Source: Paenibacillus arenosi
GTDB taxonomy: Bacteria > Bacillota > Bacilli > Paenibacillales > Paenibacillaceae
Direction of reading: 5' to 3'
Assembly: GCF_014841135.1 (NCBI RefSeq)
Contig: NZ_JACYTN010000006.1
Span: forward strand, 150,106-214,105
DNA: 64,000 nt
A program made the translations under genes and the position numbers. Positions 16,236 to 26,586 of the stretch are shown here, piece by piece. The notes under the pieces are model-generated. The model worked only from the letters and a program-made list of their open reading frames with translations, was not told the origin of the DNA and did not search any database. The first letter of the stretch is position 1. Every line of letters begins with the position of its first letter.

Positions 16236-17363
16236 TTACATATGATCGATATCCAACATAAAGTGCAGCGGCTTAATGCCAAAATGCGAGGATTTTCGTT
16301 CTACCTTCATCCAGAACTTCTTTTTCCCAAGCGGATCAAGCGATCCCATAGTTAGCTTTTGTGTATAGTTCCCATTAGGTTTATCCGTCCCATCATCATG
16401 GCATATATCTGCCCACTCATATCCAAATTCGTCACGATACTTTAATATACCCATCGAAATATCACGGGCCGCTTTATTGGCAGATGGATTATGCAGTTCC
16501 ATTTGAACTTGAATCACATTATCATACATCGTCCCAAGATTCGTCTGACCAGTAAGATTCAACTCTGTACCACTCCAAAGGACACGAAGATCAGTACCAT
16601 AAAGATAGACGTCTCCACCATACATAGTTGACACATCCAGTGTTGATAACAACGCACCATGATTGTCGTACACCTTCAATTGACCATGGTAAGCTAATGT
16701 AGGAAGATCAAACTCAACGCCTGTCCATCCTGGTAGAACAGTAGCTGAGGCTATCATATGTCCATTCGCATCGCAAAGGTAGGCAGTATAATCTGCTGGT
16801 AGGTTGCCTAATGTAACCTGGCTGCTGCGGCACAACACAACGCGATCCAGTTTCAAATCGACGAATCCGTTTACTTGAGGATTTTTGAGAATGGCTCCTA
16901 GTTTGGCTGCTGCAAGTGGGGCTGTATCAAACAACTCCCACCCGTACCCACGATCTGCGTAAAAGGTCCACTGGTTATCTTTTTTCTGAACACGCCACTT
17001 GCTGTATTCAACTGTTGTCGTGTCTTTACTCTCTAGAAATTCCAAACGATGATACCCGTCCTGCCATACGACGATACCCCCCTCATCCCCTAGCTCAGTA
17101 GGAATATAGTCCGCTGACACCTCACATACAAGGTTTGCTTCTCCTGCCGGAATATCGAATAAAACCATTGTTTCTATACTCGTATGGGCCATATGTAATT
17201 GATGAATACTTGTATCTAGCTTACAAGCATTAGCAGGAGAGATTTGATAGCGAGGGTCTATCCCCACGCTATCAAACGTATCATCAAACAATAACCCGCT
17301 CCATTTCTTATATATCCCCAAAATTCCACCTACCTTGTCTTCTTCCAGTTCCAAATACTCCAA
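16236..17363 (-). CDS. Tail-tip protein with lectin-like domain (375 aa)
   Basis: The start is a TTG (LEYLELEEDKVGG in the reading) with TAAGG upstream, and it overlaps the end of the preceding gene by 34 bases, which implies translational coupling. Residues about 25-180 (FDDTFDSVGIDPRYQISPA, LVCEVSADY, GGIVVWQDGYHRLEFLESKD) look like a concanavalin-type DUF1349/laminin-G fold. The remainder is beta-rich. Probably a carbohydrate-binding component of the tail tip. Confidence 0.6.
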   Translation of the reverse strand: MEYLELEEDKVGGILGIYKKWSGLLFDDTFDSVGIDPRYQISPANACKLDTSIHQLHMAHTSIETMVLFDIPAGEANLVCEVSADYIPTELGDEGGIVVWQDGYHRLEFLESKDTTTVEYSKWRVQKKDNQWTFYADRGYGWELFDTAPLAAAKLGAILKNPQVNGFVDLKLDRVVLCRSSQVTLGNLPADYTAYLCDANGHMIASATVLPGWTGVEFDLPTLAYHGQLKVYDNHGALLSTLDVSTMYGGDVYLYGTDLRVLWSGTELNLTGQTNLGTMYDNVIQVQMELHNPSANKAARDISMGILKYRDEFGYEWADICHDDGTDKPNGNYTQKLTMGSLDPLGKKKFWMKVERKSSHFGIKPLHFMLDIDHM

Positions 17364-20095
17364 GATGCAACCTTACCTAGAATGAGCCAAATTTTCTTTT
17401 TCCGAGACTTATTATGCGTTATATTTGACCCTTTACTAGGCTTCTCTATAACCGTCTCTATTACTTTGTGTCGGCGCCCTTCTTCAGGAGTTTCTATCTG
17501 CATATCAATGCGCTTCTTAAGCTTGCTACCCTGTTCATTTGCAACAATGTCTGTATCTATTCGCTTCTTCAGCCTTAAAGATTGTTCTTTACTATGAATT
17601 TGTACAGGTATCACTTTCTTTTTCCGAGTACTATCGGATATGTCACCGATATCAGCAGCATCTGTACGCAAGAATGAATCTGCTTCTATATCCTCCTCTA
17701 CTAGAGTTTCCAAAGAAAGTCCTTCGGAATGTCCTAGCATCTGCTCTTCATTATGAACCAGCATGTTGCTATCCCCGATAGTAGCAGTCGATTGATCATC
17801 ATGGACAGCTTGCAGAACACTATCTCCACTCATACCCTCATATTCACTAAGAGTAGCATCGAGCACATTCTCGGCATTATTTTGACCACTAATAAACTCC
17901 AGCACCGCTTCCCTACTGGATGTATTCTCACCTTGATCATATTGACTTGTATGATAAACGGTATCTATTCTATGATTCGCAGCATACTCATCCCCTTCAA
18001 GGATAGAGTCTCTCGTCATATGATCGGTATTTCCGAGAATAGGTAAATCGATGATTGAATCTATAGCTTGATTTTTGCTGCCATGCTCAGGCCGTGCATC
18101 CACTGCATTGTAGACATGAATTCCACCCCGTGCTCGTTCATCCTCATGCAGGATACCGTACTCTTTTAACCCTAAGTATTTTGCTAGCACAGGCTCCTGC
18201 TGCTTAGCATCAAAATCACGAATATGTGTAGACCATTCAATGGGTTGTTCAACGGCACTGTACTCTTGAATATAGTTAGCTGTCTCTGTTTTTTTCAGAG
18301 CATCTGATTCAGGAATTATGGTAGGATGCGAAAGTTCAGTTACAGCAAGTACGGCATCGTTTCTATTATCAGAGTAGCCCGTCTCACTATGCTCCATGGA
18401 CAATTCGTAGTCTGCATCTAAAACCGTTTGAACGATAGACTGTTCTGCTCCATCAAAGGCTACATTTCGCTCCGCTTCTTCCCACTCCTGATAGATACCA
18501 TCTCCAGAAGCAGTCGCTGTACCATGTTCAGACTCATCCAAAATGCCACTATTGAACTGCTCTACCTTTCCGAATTCGGTCACAGCCCCGTACATTCCCT
18601 CCGCCATTACACCACCAACAGCTTGTTCATCCCGTTGCATAGTTCCTTCTGCATTTGTTCCACTTGCAGCACGTTCATACTGTTGCAGAACAATCCCATC
18701 AGCCGCTGTGCCTGTAGACAAAGATTGCTTAAGCTGCTGAATGACCGCATCTTTTATCGAGTCCGTATCAGCTTGTAGAATTCCGTGCGTTATCGTATCC
18801 GCCCATATATTGTCTATGCCAGCTTGAATAATTTCGCTAGCACAATGACCATACATAATTTGTAGCAAGCGAACCATAGAGCCGATTTCAGGTGAATCAG
18901 AAATAAACTGCTTCTGTAATTCGGCTTCGATATGAGCATCTGTTTTTGCATCCAATTGAATATGATGCTCACTGATAGCAAGGTGGACAAGTTCTGTTCC
19001 TCCACCTTCAAACATAAGCTCCGAATGAATAACTTCCGTAGCTAATCCCTGTTTCGAGTCATCCGAGACGGTTGCTGAACTAAATTGTTCATTATCTATC
19101 ATTACATCTGAGCTAGCGTGGGCCTCGGAGCTCCAATCCAAATGCATGAGCGAACCTTGTTTGATTTCACCTTGCAATTTAAATTCAGGCACAGCTGCCT
19201 CTTTCCAATGATTGCGCTCGAACTCAGCTGCACGACTGTGCTCTACGACAGCCATCTTTTCTCCGCTTACATGATAAACGTCTGTACTTTGCTCAATATG
19301 ACCCTGCTGATCCTCTCTCCTAGTTGAGTCGGTAAAGTCATCAACAGGATGCATGAGCAGCGAGAAATGATCACGACGACCAGGTGTCATCGTTTCTATT
19401 TCTATATCTTTGACATCTGTCATTCTAGTAGATGCGGAAAAACGTATATGCTGTACATCGCGAGAATCCATTAGGCTTGCATCCGTTTGATGAATCACAT
19501 CTACTTCCTTCTCCATGAAGCCGGTAGCAAGATGATCCTCTGCTGCCTTCCATGGCTGAAGCAAGAGTGTGCTCTTTGTTATTCTTTGGTCATCTACATC
19601 ATATACGGGAGAACGACTAATGGCGGAATGATCATATCCCATCAACCCTATTTTGTTTGCCATATTGGAACAGGTGAAGCCGGTATGATTGCCCCTATCA
19701 ACTGTATAATAACTATCGGCCTGCGAAGGCTCTTCCAGCTCCTCTGCTCCCAATCTACTTTCCCCGCTTAAATGCTTCTGAATGTCTGAAAGATAGGATA
19801 CAATGACCGCATGCACTACTTGCAGTTCCTCTCCTTCCACTTCCGTAACATTCATAGCTTGTTGCAATCTGTCACCAAAGAGACTGCTAGCAGAATAAGG
19901 AGATTTCGTAGCCGTCTTCATAACATCCAGCTTCAGCGTTCGGTAGGTACTAATAGCAGGGGCAGACAAGTGGTATTGAGTTTCTCGCACAGTATCCAAT
20001 ATTGTGTCTATACCAAATGCCAGTTCATAGCCCTTTTTAGAAAAAAGGGCGGTGAATCTGATAAGGTAAGATTTTTTACCATTCAGCATGTTCAC
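17330..20095 (-). CDS. Large acidic degenerate-repeat protein (921 aa)
   Basis: Not recognised. After an N-terminal region of about 130 residues that looks folded (SYLIRFTALFSKKGYELAFG), the protein becomes a very long acidic, Ala/Asp/Glu/His-rich series of degenerate units of roughly 16-20 residues without a clear fold. The last 90 residues switch to strongly basic (LRLKKRIDTDI, SKLKKRIDMQI, HNKSRKKKIW). Start uncertain: GTG 20095 has GGGAGG 6 bases upstream, ATG 20089 and TTG 20101 are alternatives. It lies between tail-tip genes and overlaps the next gene. Could be a flexible virion protein or a fibre scaffold; function unknown. Confidence 0.6.
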   Translation of the reverse strand: MNMLNGKKSYLIRFTALFSKKGYELAFGIDTILDTVRETQYHLSAPAISTYRTLKLDVMKTATKSPYSASSLFGDRLQQAMNVTEVEGEELQVVHAVIVSYLSDIQKHLSGESRLGAEELEEPSQADSYYTVDRGNHTGFTCSNMANKIGLMGYDHSAISRSPVYDVDDQRITKSTLLLQPWKAAEDHLATGFMEKEVDVIHQTDASLMDSRDVQHIRFSASTRMTDVKDIEIETMTPGRRDHFSLLMHPVDDFTDSTRREDQQGHIEQSTDVYHVSGEKMAVVEHSRAAEFERNHWKEAAVPEFKLQGEIKQGSLMHLDWSSEAHASSDVMIDNEQFSSATVSDDSKQGLATEVIHSELMFEGGGTELVHLAISEHHIQLDAKTDAHIEAELQKQFISDSPEIGSMVRLLQIMYGHCASEIIQAGIDNIWADTITHGILQADTDSIKDAVIQQLKQSLSTGTAADGIVLQQYERAASGTNAEGTMQRDEQAVGGVMAEGMYGAVTEFGKVEQFNSGILDESEHGTATASGDGIYQEWEEAERNVAFDGAEQSIVQTVLDADYELSMEHSETGYSDNRNDAVLAVTELSHPTIIPESDALKKTETANYIQEYSAVEQPIEWSTHIRDFDAKQQEPVLAKYLGLKEYGILHEDERARGGIHVYNAVDARPEHGSKNQAIDSIIDLPILGNTDHMTRDSILEGDEYAANHRIDTVYHTSQYDQGENTSSREAVLEFISGQNNAENVLDATLSEYEGMSGDSVLQAVHDDQSTATIGDSNMLVHNEEQMLGHSEGLSLETLVEEDIEADSFLRTDAADIGDISDSTRKKKVIPVQIHSKEQSLRLKKRIDTDIVANEQGSKLKKRIDMQIETPEEGRRHKVIETVIEKPSKGSNITHNKSRKKKIWLILGKVASWSIWNWKKTR

Positions 20096-20127
20096 CGCCA
20101 ACCTCCCTCAATATATCAATATATTTA

Positions 20128-21963
20128 TTATGGGTTCTTCGGGAGGGTTTCCTTCAGAACACCAAGGCCAATTGGTGCAAATGGACTGATAGTCGCCAAG
20201 GTAAGAGGGCTTACAGGCGTATCAGCTAATGTATAACGATAGATTTGCTTATAGTCATAAGTAATTAGAATTTCATCGTCAGACGCTGGCACTTTACCGC
20301 CCAAGAAGGTAATCGTCTTGGAATGGTAATCAAGTGTATAATCTGTGCCGAGCGTTTGCAGGACGCAGTTAACTTTAACCTCCAACTTAAATGGAGTCCC
20401 GTCCATTTTGAGTGATGGTTGATGCGATAGATGGAATGTTCGTTTCACACCATCACCTTTGCCTGGATCCTCATTTTCAGACGTTTCTACAACTTCCAAC
20501 TCATCTAGTTGAGAAATATTTTTAGGATGAATGGCATAGCATTCATCAAGCTTACCAACAAAGCCGTCATTTGGATGCACTACGTACATTGGGCTAATAT
20601 GATACTTACCAGAGTATACAGATGGGTTGAACCTAGATTCCCCTGCGTCAACCATTTTATCGTGTGTAATGAACGCTAGGTAATGGTTCTGGTAATAAGT
20701 TCCGCCAATGGACTGCTGCAGCTGTACCGAACGATTACCGTTAGAAGTGTTATTACCATAATCTACGAAAACAGAACCGAACTTCATGTCTTTCGTCCAT
20801 TTGATCTCATCCTTCTCTCGGCAGCCAGACATAAGCACATGATTTTTACGTGGCGACTTGCCGATCGTCGTCATTCGTCCAATATACAATGGTGCATAAT
20901 AAGTATTCTCTGGCCCTGCTGTAGGATCTGGACGCAGGAACATTACGATGCGATCTTTTGTAAAGTTGCCCCAGTAGTACATCGTCGAATCTCGCTGCCA
21001 TCCTCGATCAAAGTTATCCAATGGCGTGAACGACAAGGCAGTTGGCAAAGATGGATAAATGTAATAAATGCAAGAATATACAGCATCCATCATAGACTTG
21101 CCATTATCAGCATCAAAGTTTTTGCATAGAATATCTCCGTAGTTAATCATCTTCGTTCCTGTGCCGGACAGTATTCTAACATACGAAGCATGCAGCTCCG
21201 CACCCGGATCCGGTGCCGGACGATTTTGCTCAAAAATAATTTCATTTTTTACATAGTCAACGGTATACGCATCAACTGGAACTTCTAGCTGGTTAATGAA
21301 TACTCGAACAGAACCTTCTTTGATCGTCGTATCCGTCGGAATTTTAAAATTCTTCTTTTTTCCATCCCCATCCGGAAGAATAGATTCCGGATCTCCAAGG
21401 TACACGCCACCACCAATACCTTCAACAATTTTCTCCGAACGTACATCATCGAACGTAAAGAAGAATAAACGTTTAGGAATATTTGGCGCATTTACCGCTG
21501 GTGAATAAGATACCGTAAACGTATCTGTAGGTGCTGCAGGCTTCGTCAACGTAAATGTACCCGAATAGTAATCTATCGTGTACTCCGTCTTTTCCAAGAA
21601 CATCCCGTTCTTGTAAATCATCTCAGAGTCTTTCTCAACTGGACGCACAATGATGCTATATTTATCAGCAGCCCCTGTTACTTTACTAGCTTCTCCTAGC
21701 ACAGAGTTCTGAGAAATAAAGTCCATTTCTCCGGCTTTACGGGTATAGCCACCATATCCATAGACCATACCAAAGTTACGAATTTGTCCATCCGAACCTT
21801 GCGAACGGAAAAGGCGAACATCTGCAAATTTTGTTTTCGTATTTCTCGGGTCACCTGTTACTGCCCGATATTTAATAAATGTATCCCAACCATTAGCGTT
21901 AAATCGTTCTTCTAGCTCACTAGGAAATAACTGTATCGTCGAATCACCATCAAACCATGCCAC
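20128..21963 (-). CDS. Tail-tip protein, paralogue C (611 aa)
   Basis: Third of three adjacent related genes. It shares with them a core around FNPSVYSGKYHISPMYVVHP and a closing motif (APIGLGVLKE). Its N-terminal half contains two copies of a domain with hairpin phrases such as YTIDYYSGTFTLTKPAAPTD and YTVDYVKNEIIFEQNRPAP, and another near the C-terminus (DYTLDYHSKTITFLGGKVP). Start is GTG 21963 with AGAGGTGA upstream. Inferred structural component of the tail tip or baseplate. Confidence 0.6.
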   Translation of the reverse strand: MAWFDGDSTIQLFPSELEERFNANGWDTFIKYRAVTGDPRNTKTKFADVRLFRSQGSDGQIRNFGMVYGYGGYTRKAGEMDFISQNSVLGEASKVTGAADKYSIIVRPVEKDSEMIYKNGMFLEKTEYTIDYYSGTFTLTKPAAPTDTFTVSYSPAVNAPNIPKRLFFFTFDDVRSEKIVEGIGGGVYLGDPESILPDGDGKKKNFKIPTDTTIKEGSVRVFINQLEVPVDAYTVDYVKNEIIFEQNRPAPDPGAELHASYVRILSGTGTKMINYGDILCKNFDADNGKSMMDAVYSCIYYIYPSLPTALSFTPLDNFDRGWQRDSTMYYWGNFTKDRIVMFLRPDPTAGPENTYYAPLYIGRMTTIGKSPRKNHVLMSGCREKDEIKWTKDMKFGSVFVDYGNNTSNGNRSVQLQQSIGGTYYQNHYLAFITHDKMVDAGESRFNPSVYSGKYHISPMYVVHPNDGFVGKLDECYAIHPKNISQLDELEVVETSENEDPGKGDGVKRTFHLSHQPSLKMDGTPFKLEVKVNCVLQTLGTDYTLDYHSKTITFLGGKVPASDDEILITYDYKQIYRYTLADTPVSPLTLATISPFAPIGLGVLKETLPKNP

Positions 21964-22015
21964 GGTTAATCACCTCTCGAATTTTATTTACTCTCCTGCT
22001 GCATTCCATTATGGA

Positions 22016-23446
22016 TTATGGGGTGACAGGAGGTGGAACAATTACCTTTCCATCCTCATCTACGGTATTTAAGTACAATCCAATACCTGCAGGGCGGAAC
22101 TGTGTACCTGGTTTCTTCGTTAATGGGGAAATACCCTCAACCAAGAAGTAGCGGTATACATCATATTCATTCGGACAATTTGCCTTTTTAACGCGAAGTT
22201 TATTCGCATTAAAGGAGAAGGCAGCAAGGGAAATGGTTTCCTTAAGTGTACCTCGCACACCTTCTTCTGGATGAATGACGTACACTTTGGAAGTATGTAC
22301 TTTGCCACTATAGCGAGATGGATTGAAATTATATTTATACAATGGGTTCTCCGCATTGTTCCAAGCACGCGGATAATCGCGTTTGCCATCAACGGAAGAT
22401 CGTGCAGGCGGCATCAAGTTCGGTGGTGAGTTCCATGACAAGTAATGTGCTTGATAACGAGCACCCAACTTCCCACGATGCACACAGACATTATCTAATC
22501 CGTTAGCAGGGAATTTCGGATAGCTTTTCAGAAGCGGCATAATATTTTTTTGTCGCTTCAATGTATCGTCGAAGTCATACTCCGCAACCTTATCGAGCGT
22601 TTCTTCCATAGGCACACTACCAGCAAATAAAGCGTATGCATTATCGCCTTGTTCAATCGGATCAAGTTTACCGAAGTAGAGCGGGATAATCGGAACCAGG
22701 TTACCTTCTGGAGCAGGTACATTGTCACACTGTACGATAAAGAACATATTCGTTCCTGTTAACGTACCTTTAATTGAAATTTCGGAATCTCTCCACCAAT
22801 TCGTATATTGAACAGCTGAGTTATACGGAGGATGGTAATAAGATTCCATCAACTTTGAACGGAGTCCAGCCTGCATGACAGGAGACTGCATCCGCTCGCC
22901 TTCTGCCTTAGCTAATGTAAAGATAGGAGCTCCCGATCCTTTTTGCCACACGGACTCCTCCACTTCAATATCTAATGCGGCTCGTAACTGAGCATCTGGT
23001 GAATCATCCTCCCAAGCAAGTAGGATATCAGGATAATTAGGAGTGAGCCCCTTTAGTTCTTCTACCATATATACAAATAGTGTCTGCGGTGAACGATACT
23101 TACGAAATTCATTTGTGCACCATTCTGAAAATGGTTTCATAGAGTCTTTTTCAGGACGAGCACCGTACTCAAGAAGCTTTGGATTCCATGTGCCAGCAAT
23201 AGCCAAACCAAACATTTTATTTTCTGTATTCGCATAAATAAAATGCTCAGCCACTGTAATACGATAATTACTAATTTCAATTTTAGGAGTATTCGGATTC
23301 GTTAGTCTTGCATCAAAAACCACCTTCTTAAAGTTAGCCACAACTTTCCAACCCTCTGTTTCTAGAAGATTACCTAAGCGCGGCTGCAAGTCCGCTTCCG
23401 TTACTTTCGGTGTATATGTTGCAGGTGTTGTATCAATAAACGGCAT
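22016..23446 (-). CDS. Tail-tip protein, paralogue B (476 aa)
   Basis: Closely related in its second half to its neighbours: ARYQAHYLSWNSPPNLMPP, RAWNNAENPLYKYNFNPSRY, VYVIHPEEGVRGTLKE, and closing GTQFRPAGIGLYL. The first part (YTPKVTEADLQPRLGNLL, GWKVVANFKKVVFDA) parallels the start of paralogue A. No catalytic motif, no signal peptide. GGGGTG lies 8 bases before ATG. Likely tail-tip subunit; the family is not one I can name. Confidence 0.6.
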   Translation of the reverse strand: MPFIDTTPATYTPKVTEADLQPRLGNLLETEGWKVVANFKKVVFDARLTNPNTPKIEISNYRITVAEHFIYANTENKMFGLAIAGTWNPKLLEYGARPEKDSMKPFSEWCTNEFRKYRSPQTLFVYMVEELKGLTPNYPDILLAWEDDSPDAQLRAALDIEVEESVWQKGSGAPIFTLAKAEGERMQSPVMQAGLRSKLMESYYHPPYNSAVQYTNWWRDSEISIKGTLTGTNMFFIVQCDNVPAPEGNLVPIIPLYFGKLDPIEQGDNAYALFAGSVPMEETLDKVAEYDFDDTLKRQKNIMPLLKSYPKFPANGLDNVCVHRGKLGARYQAHYLSWNSPPNLMPPARSSVDGKRDYPRAWNNAENPLYKYNFNPSRYSGKVHTSKVYVIHPEEGVRGTLKETISLAAFSFNANKLRVKKANCPNEYDVYRYFLVEGISPLTKKPGTQFRPAGIGLYLNTVDEDGKVIVPPPVTP

Positions 23447-23502
23447 TTAATTCGCACCCCTTTTACTTTTCTATGAATTTGTCAGTTGAAATGAATCACC
23501 TT

Positions 23503-26181
23503 TTAAACAGGGCAATGAACTAGATACTCCCAAGCAGTATGCGATTCACTAGAAGTAACTGTGACTTTGATCTGCGTTTCACCACCAACTGGAATATAAC
23601 GAAACGTAATTGACCCCTTATGCTGAACCTCACCATGTGTCGATCCAAGTAGTTGATTCTGATAGTAAACTTCTAGTCGATCAGGATAACCGTACATGTC
23701 ATAATCGATGCGAACCATTCCGGCTTTAGATCCTAATTCATGATGTTTCTGTGTAAAACTTCCTCCGCCAGATTCCGTCATCTGACCGCACTGCATTGTA
23801 TTTGGCGGCGGCGGCGGTGGTGGTGGCGGTGGTGGTGGTGGCGGCTGATTAACAACAATCGATGCTGTTGCTGAAGCTGACTGACCAAGCTCATTCCATA
23901 TCGTTAGTTTCACTTGATAAATTCCAGCTGTCCGGAAAGTAAACATTGCCTCATCTACCGTATAATCACCTTTGTTAACTCCACTTTTCACCGACCAGCG
24001 GAAGTGGGCGATTGGAGAATGATTGCTATATGTTGATGTATATCTGATACTTGTTCCAGCATCTATCGTTGACGAACTAGGATCGATAGATAGCAACAAC
24101 TCCGGTGGCGGTGGTGGCGGTGGCGGAATTTCGGGGAGTTCATACCCCACTTTCAAAATTCCTAGTCCAGCCGGCCGGAATGGAGTACCAGGTCGCTTCG
24201 TCAATGGCGAATTTCCTTCTACAAGGTAGTACGCGTACACCTCGTATTTATCCAACTCATTGCAATGGTTCTTTACTGCTTTTAGCTCGTCACCGTTCAT
24301 TATAGATAAGGGACTAACCAAAATAACATTTCGCAGCGTACCGAACGTACCGTCTTCAGGATGAATGAGCAGCGCTCTAGATGAGTGTGCCTTATCGCTA
24401 TAACGAGATGGATTGAACTGATATTTATAGGTCGCATGTTCATAGTTGTTCCATGCTCGTGGGTGCTTGTGACCATCTGCATTCTCTCTCCGTGGAGGCA
24501 TCATATTAGGCGGCACATTCCACGAGAGATAATGAGCCTGATATTTAGCACCCTGTTTATTGCGCTTCACCATGACGGAATCGATACCATTACTCGGATA
24601 ATGCGGATACTCTTTCATAATAGGTAGAAGGATTTCTTGCTTGATTTCCACATCGTCATAATCAAACTTTGCCGACTGCTTCAAAGCAGGCTCAAGATCG
24701 ATGCCTTCTTTGTAATAAGCAGTGCCTGAAAATAAAGCAGCCGGATAATTACCAGTAGCTTGAGCCGTGTGGGCAGCAATTTCGACCCACATTCTTGACG
24801 ATATCGGCGTATGACCATTAACTAAGGATGTACTCGATGCTTCAATATCAAATGAGATTTTTCCCTCAATACCCGTAAGAGGAAATTCACCCATAAGTTC
24901 AGCATCTTCTTTATGGAGAACAGGCGGCCCCGGACTAGCCGTTTTAAATTTACCAATGACTTGTCCAGCTATCGTAAGTGTTATGGCCTCATCTCCTGTA
25001 TCGCTGTCGTTATCCCCTGAAAGCCACACTCGAACTTTGGAATTTTTATTCGTCATTGGCTTACTTGAGAGAATAGGTGCACTTCTTTTCTGGGCTCCTT
25101 GAAATTCAAACGGAATTAGTCGAGAAACTACTTCTTCTTCAACACCGTCTTCATCAAAATCTCCCATATATAACGGAACTGCGGGAACTGCATTCCTATC
25201 CCATACAGGTACTGTATCCGCAAGCAAAATAAGCATTAACGACTTGCCATCCACAAAGCCCTTTACATGTACTTTGCTGTCATTCCACCAGTTCGTGTAC
25301 TTAATGTCTGTAAAGCCTTTGCGCTCAATATGTTCCAGCTGAGGAACTCTCATCCGTGATGTGACGATTGGAGACTGAAAGTTTTGCGGATATTTATGTG
25401 TAATCTTAGACTGCAGAGCATTTGTATCATTCTGCAGCCCCCACATCGTCGTCTGTATTTCTACATCCAATGCAAGCCGCTTGAATTCATCATAGTTATT
25501 CCAGCCCGCTAACCACTGACCACCATCGATAAACTTCTCCAATTGATAGAAATAAATCGTGCCTCGATCATACAAGTTATCTTCTTCCGCCTTCTGAATA
25601 GCCCATGAAAAAATACTCGTATCTTGAGGACGCAATTGAGTACCAAAATCATTGTGCGGCGGTGGATCAGGATCATAAATCGCAAATGGGACTTTACAAC
25701 CTGTATTCGAAAGCTGCTCTCTAAACTGAGCTAACATCGCCATGCCATATAAATGCCCCGAAGTATTTTTTACAACATAATGCTTGGCTACAAAGAAAGG
25801 AAACTCGTTAGTACCTAACAAGTCACTGTAATAAATAGCTACCTGACCATGAACGGCAGGAGCAAATTCAATAATTGTCTTTCCCGTACTGTAGTCTTTT
25901 TCAGCCGTATAAAAAGTAGTCGGGCAAGGCTCGCCATTTAAATAAACGTAGAAATCCTCTTCATGCAGCATATAAGGTAGCTCAATAACTGGGTTGGCCA
26001 AAGGTAAATAGAATCTTTTAATAGACGGCCTAGTAAGTGTTTCTGCATATACTAGCTTTGTAAACTCTCCTACTTTCGTCCATCCATTGTTCGTACATAT
26101 ACCTACTAAATCTCCTAGTAAGTGCTCCTCATTAATGATGTTCTCGATCCAAGGCGTTGGCTGGTAAGAAGTATCCGCCAT
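23503..26181 (-). CDS. Tail-tip protein, paralogue A, with PKD domain and polyproline linkers (892 aa)
   Basis: Residues about 1-650 match paralogue B (GAKYQAHYLSWNVPPNMMPP, YQFNPSRYSDKAH, LLIHPEDGTFGTLRN). An inserted region near 330-480 is jelly-roll-like. After a closing motif (GTPFRPAGLGILKVG) come a proline run (near 680), a PKD domain (about 690-770, SIDPSSSTIDAGTSIRYTST, GIYQVKLTIWNELGQ), a second, 14-residue proline run, and a C-terminal jelly-roll domain (VRIDYDMYGYPDRLEVYYQN) of a type found on bacterial surface proteins. The extra domains probably project from the tip for binding. Confidence 0.7.
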   Translation of the reverse strand: MADTSYQPTPWIENIINEEHLLGDLVGICTNNGWTKVGEFTKLVYAETLTRPSIKRFYLPLANPVIELPYMLHEEDFYVYLNGEPCPTTFYTAEKDYSTGKTIIEFAPAVHGQVAIYYSDLLGTNEFPFFVAKHYVVKNTSGHLYGMAMLAQFREQLSNTGCKVPFAIYDPDPPPHNDFGTQLRPQDTSIFSWAIQKAEEDNLYDRGTIYFYQLEKFIDGGQWLAGWNNYDEFKRLALDVEIQTTMWGLQNDTNALQSKITHKYPQNFQSPIVTSRMRVPQLEHIERKGFTDIKYTNWWNDSKVHVKGFVDGKSLMLILLADTVPVWDRNAVPAVPLYMGDFDEDGVEEEVVSRLIPFEFQGAQKRSAPILSSKPMTNKNSKVRVWLSGDNDSDTGDEAITLTIAGQVIGKFKTASPGPPVLHKEDAELMGEFPLTGIEGKISFDIEASSTSLVNGHTPISSRMWVEIAAHTAQATGNYPAALFSGTAYYKEGIDLEPALKQSAKFDYDDVEIKQEILLPIMKEYPHYPSNGIDSVMVKRNKQGAKYQAHYLSWNVPPNMMPPRRENADGHKHPRAWNNYEHATYKYQFNPSRYSDKAHSSRALLIHPEDGTFGTLRNVILVSPLSIMNGDELKAVKNHCNELDKYEVYAYYLVEGNSPLTKRPGTPFRPAGLGILKVGYELPEIPPPPPPPPELLLSIDPSSSTIDAGTSIRYTSTYSNHSPIAHFRWSVKSGVNKGDYTVDEAMFTFRTAGIYQVKLTIWNELGQSASATASIVVNQPPPPPPPPPPPPPPNTMQCGQMTESGGGSFTQKHHELGSKAGMVRIDYDMYGYPDRLEVYYQNQLLGSTHGEVQHKGSITFRYIPVGGETQIKVTVTSSESHTAWEYLVHCPV

Positions 26182-26196
26182 GCAATCACCTTCTTT

Positions 26197-26583
26197 CTAT
26201 TTCAACATTTGGTAGTTTACCCATATGAATTTGGGCTTTCCTCCTTCGTTGAAGTACTCAAAGTTCAAAATAGTGCCTGCCGGACAGGGAATGATCGCTG
26301 TAAAATTCATACCCTCTGGCAAATCTTTCGTATAAATATTGCGACACACCAACGCATTGCCTACATATAGGTTCCAATAGTCTTTTGGTTCATAATCCGA
26401 TACACCTACAGCTACAGATAGAAGCTCACAATCTTCCTGAATCTTAAGCTCATCCTTCCACTTTCCCGAACCGTTTGAAGGAACCATAACCCCTTCAATG
26501 TAAGGAGTCGTCTTGGTAGGCATGAACGGAGGATCAAATCTTCCTCCCACTACATAACTCGCGAAATTGGCTCCACTGGACAA
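26197..26583 (-). CDS. Small tail-tip protein, same fold as metallopeptidase N-terminus (128 aa)
   Basis: The whole length matches the first 130 residues of the peptidase at 305-1426 (GGRFDPPFMPTKTTPY, PKDYWNLYVGNALVCRN). The start is a TTG at 26583 with GGCGGTG 6 bases upstream, four bases after the stop of the previous gene. Its place between hub and tip proteins suggests an attachment or adaptor domain. Confidence 0.6.
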   Translation of the reverse strand: MSSGANFASYVVGGRFDPPFMPTKTTPYIEGVMVPSNGSGKWKDELKIQEDCELLSVAVGVSDYEPKDYWNLYVGNALVCRNIYTKDLPEGMNFTAIIPCPAGTILNFEYFNEGGKPKFIWVNYQMLK

Positions 26584-26586
26584 CCA

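Noticed and set aside
17330..20095. Leucine-rich or ankyrin-type repeat protein
   Set aside because: Units lack the consensus leucines or ankyrin signatures.
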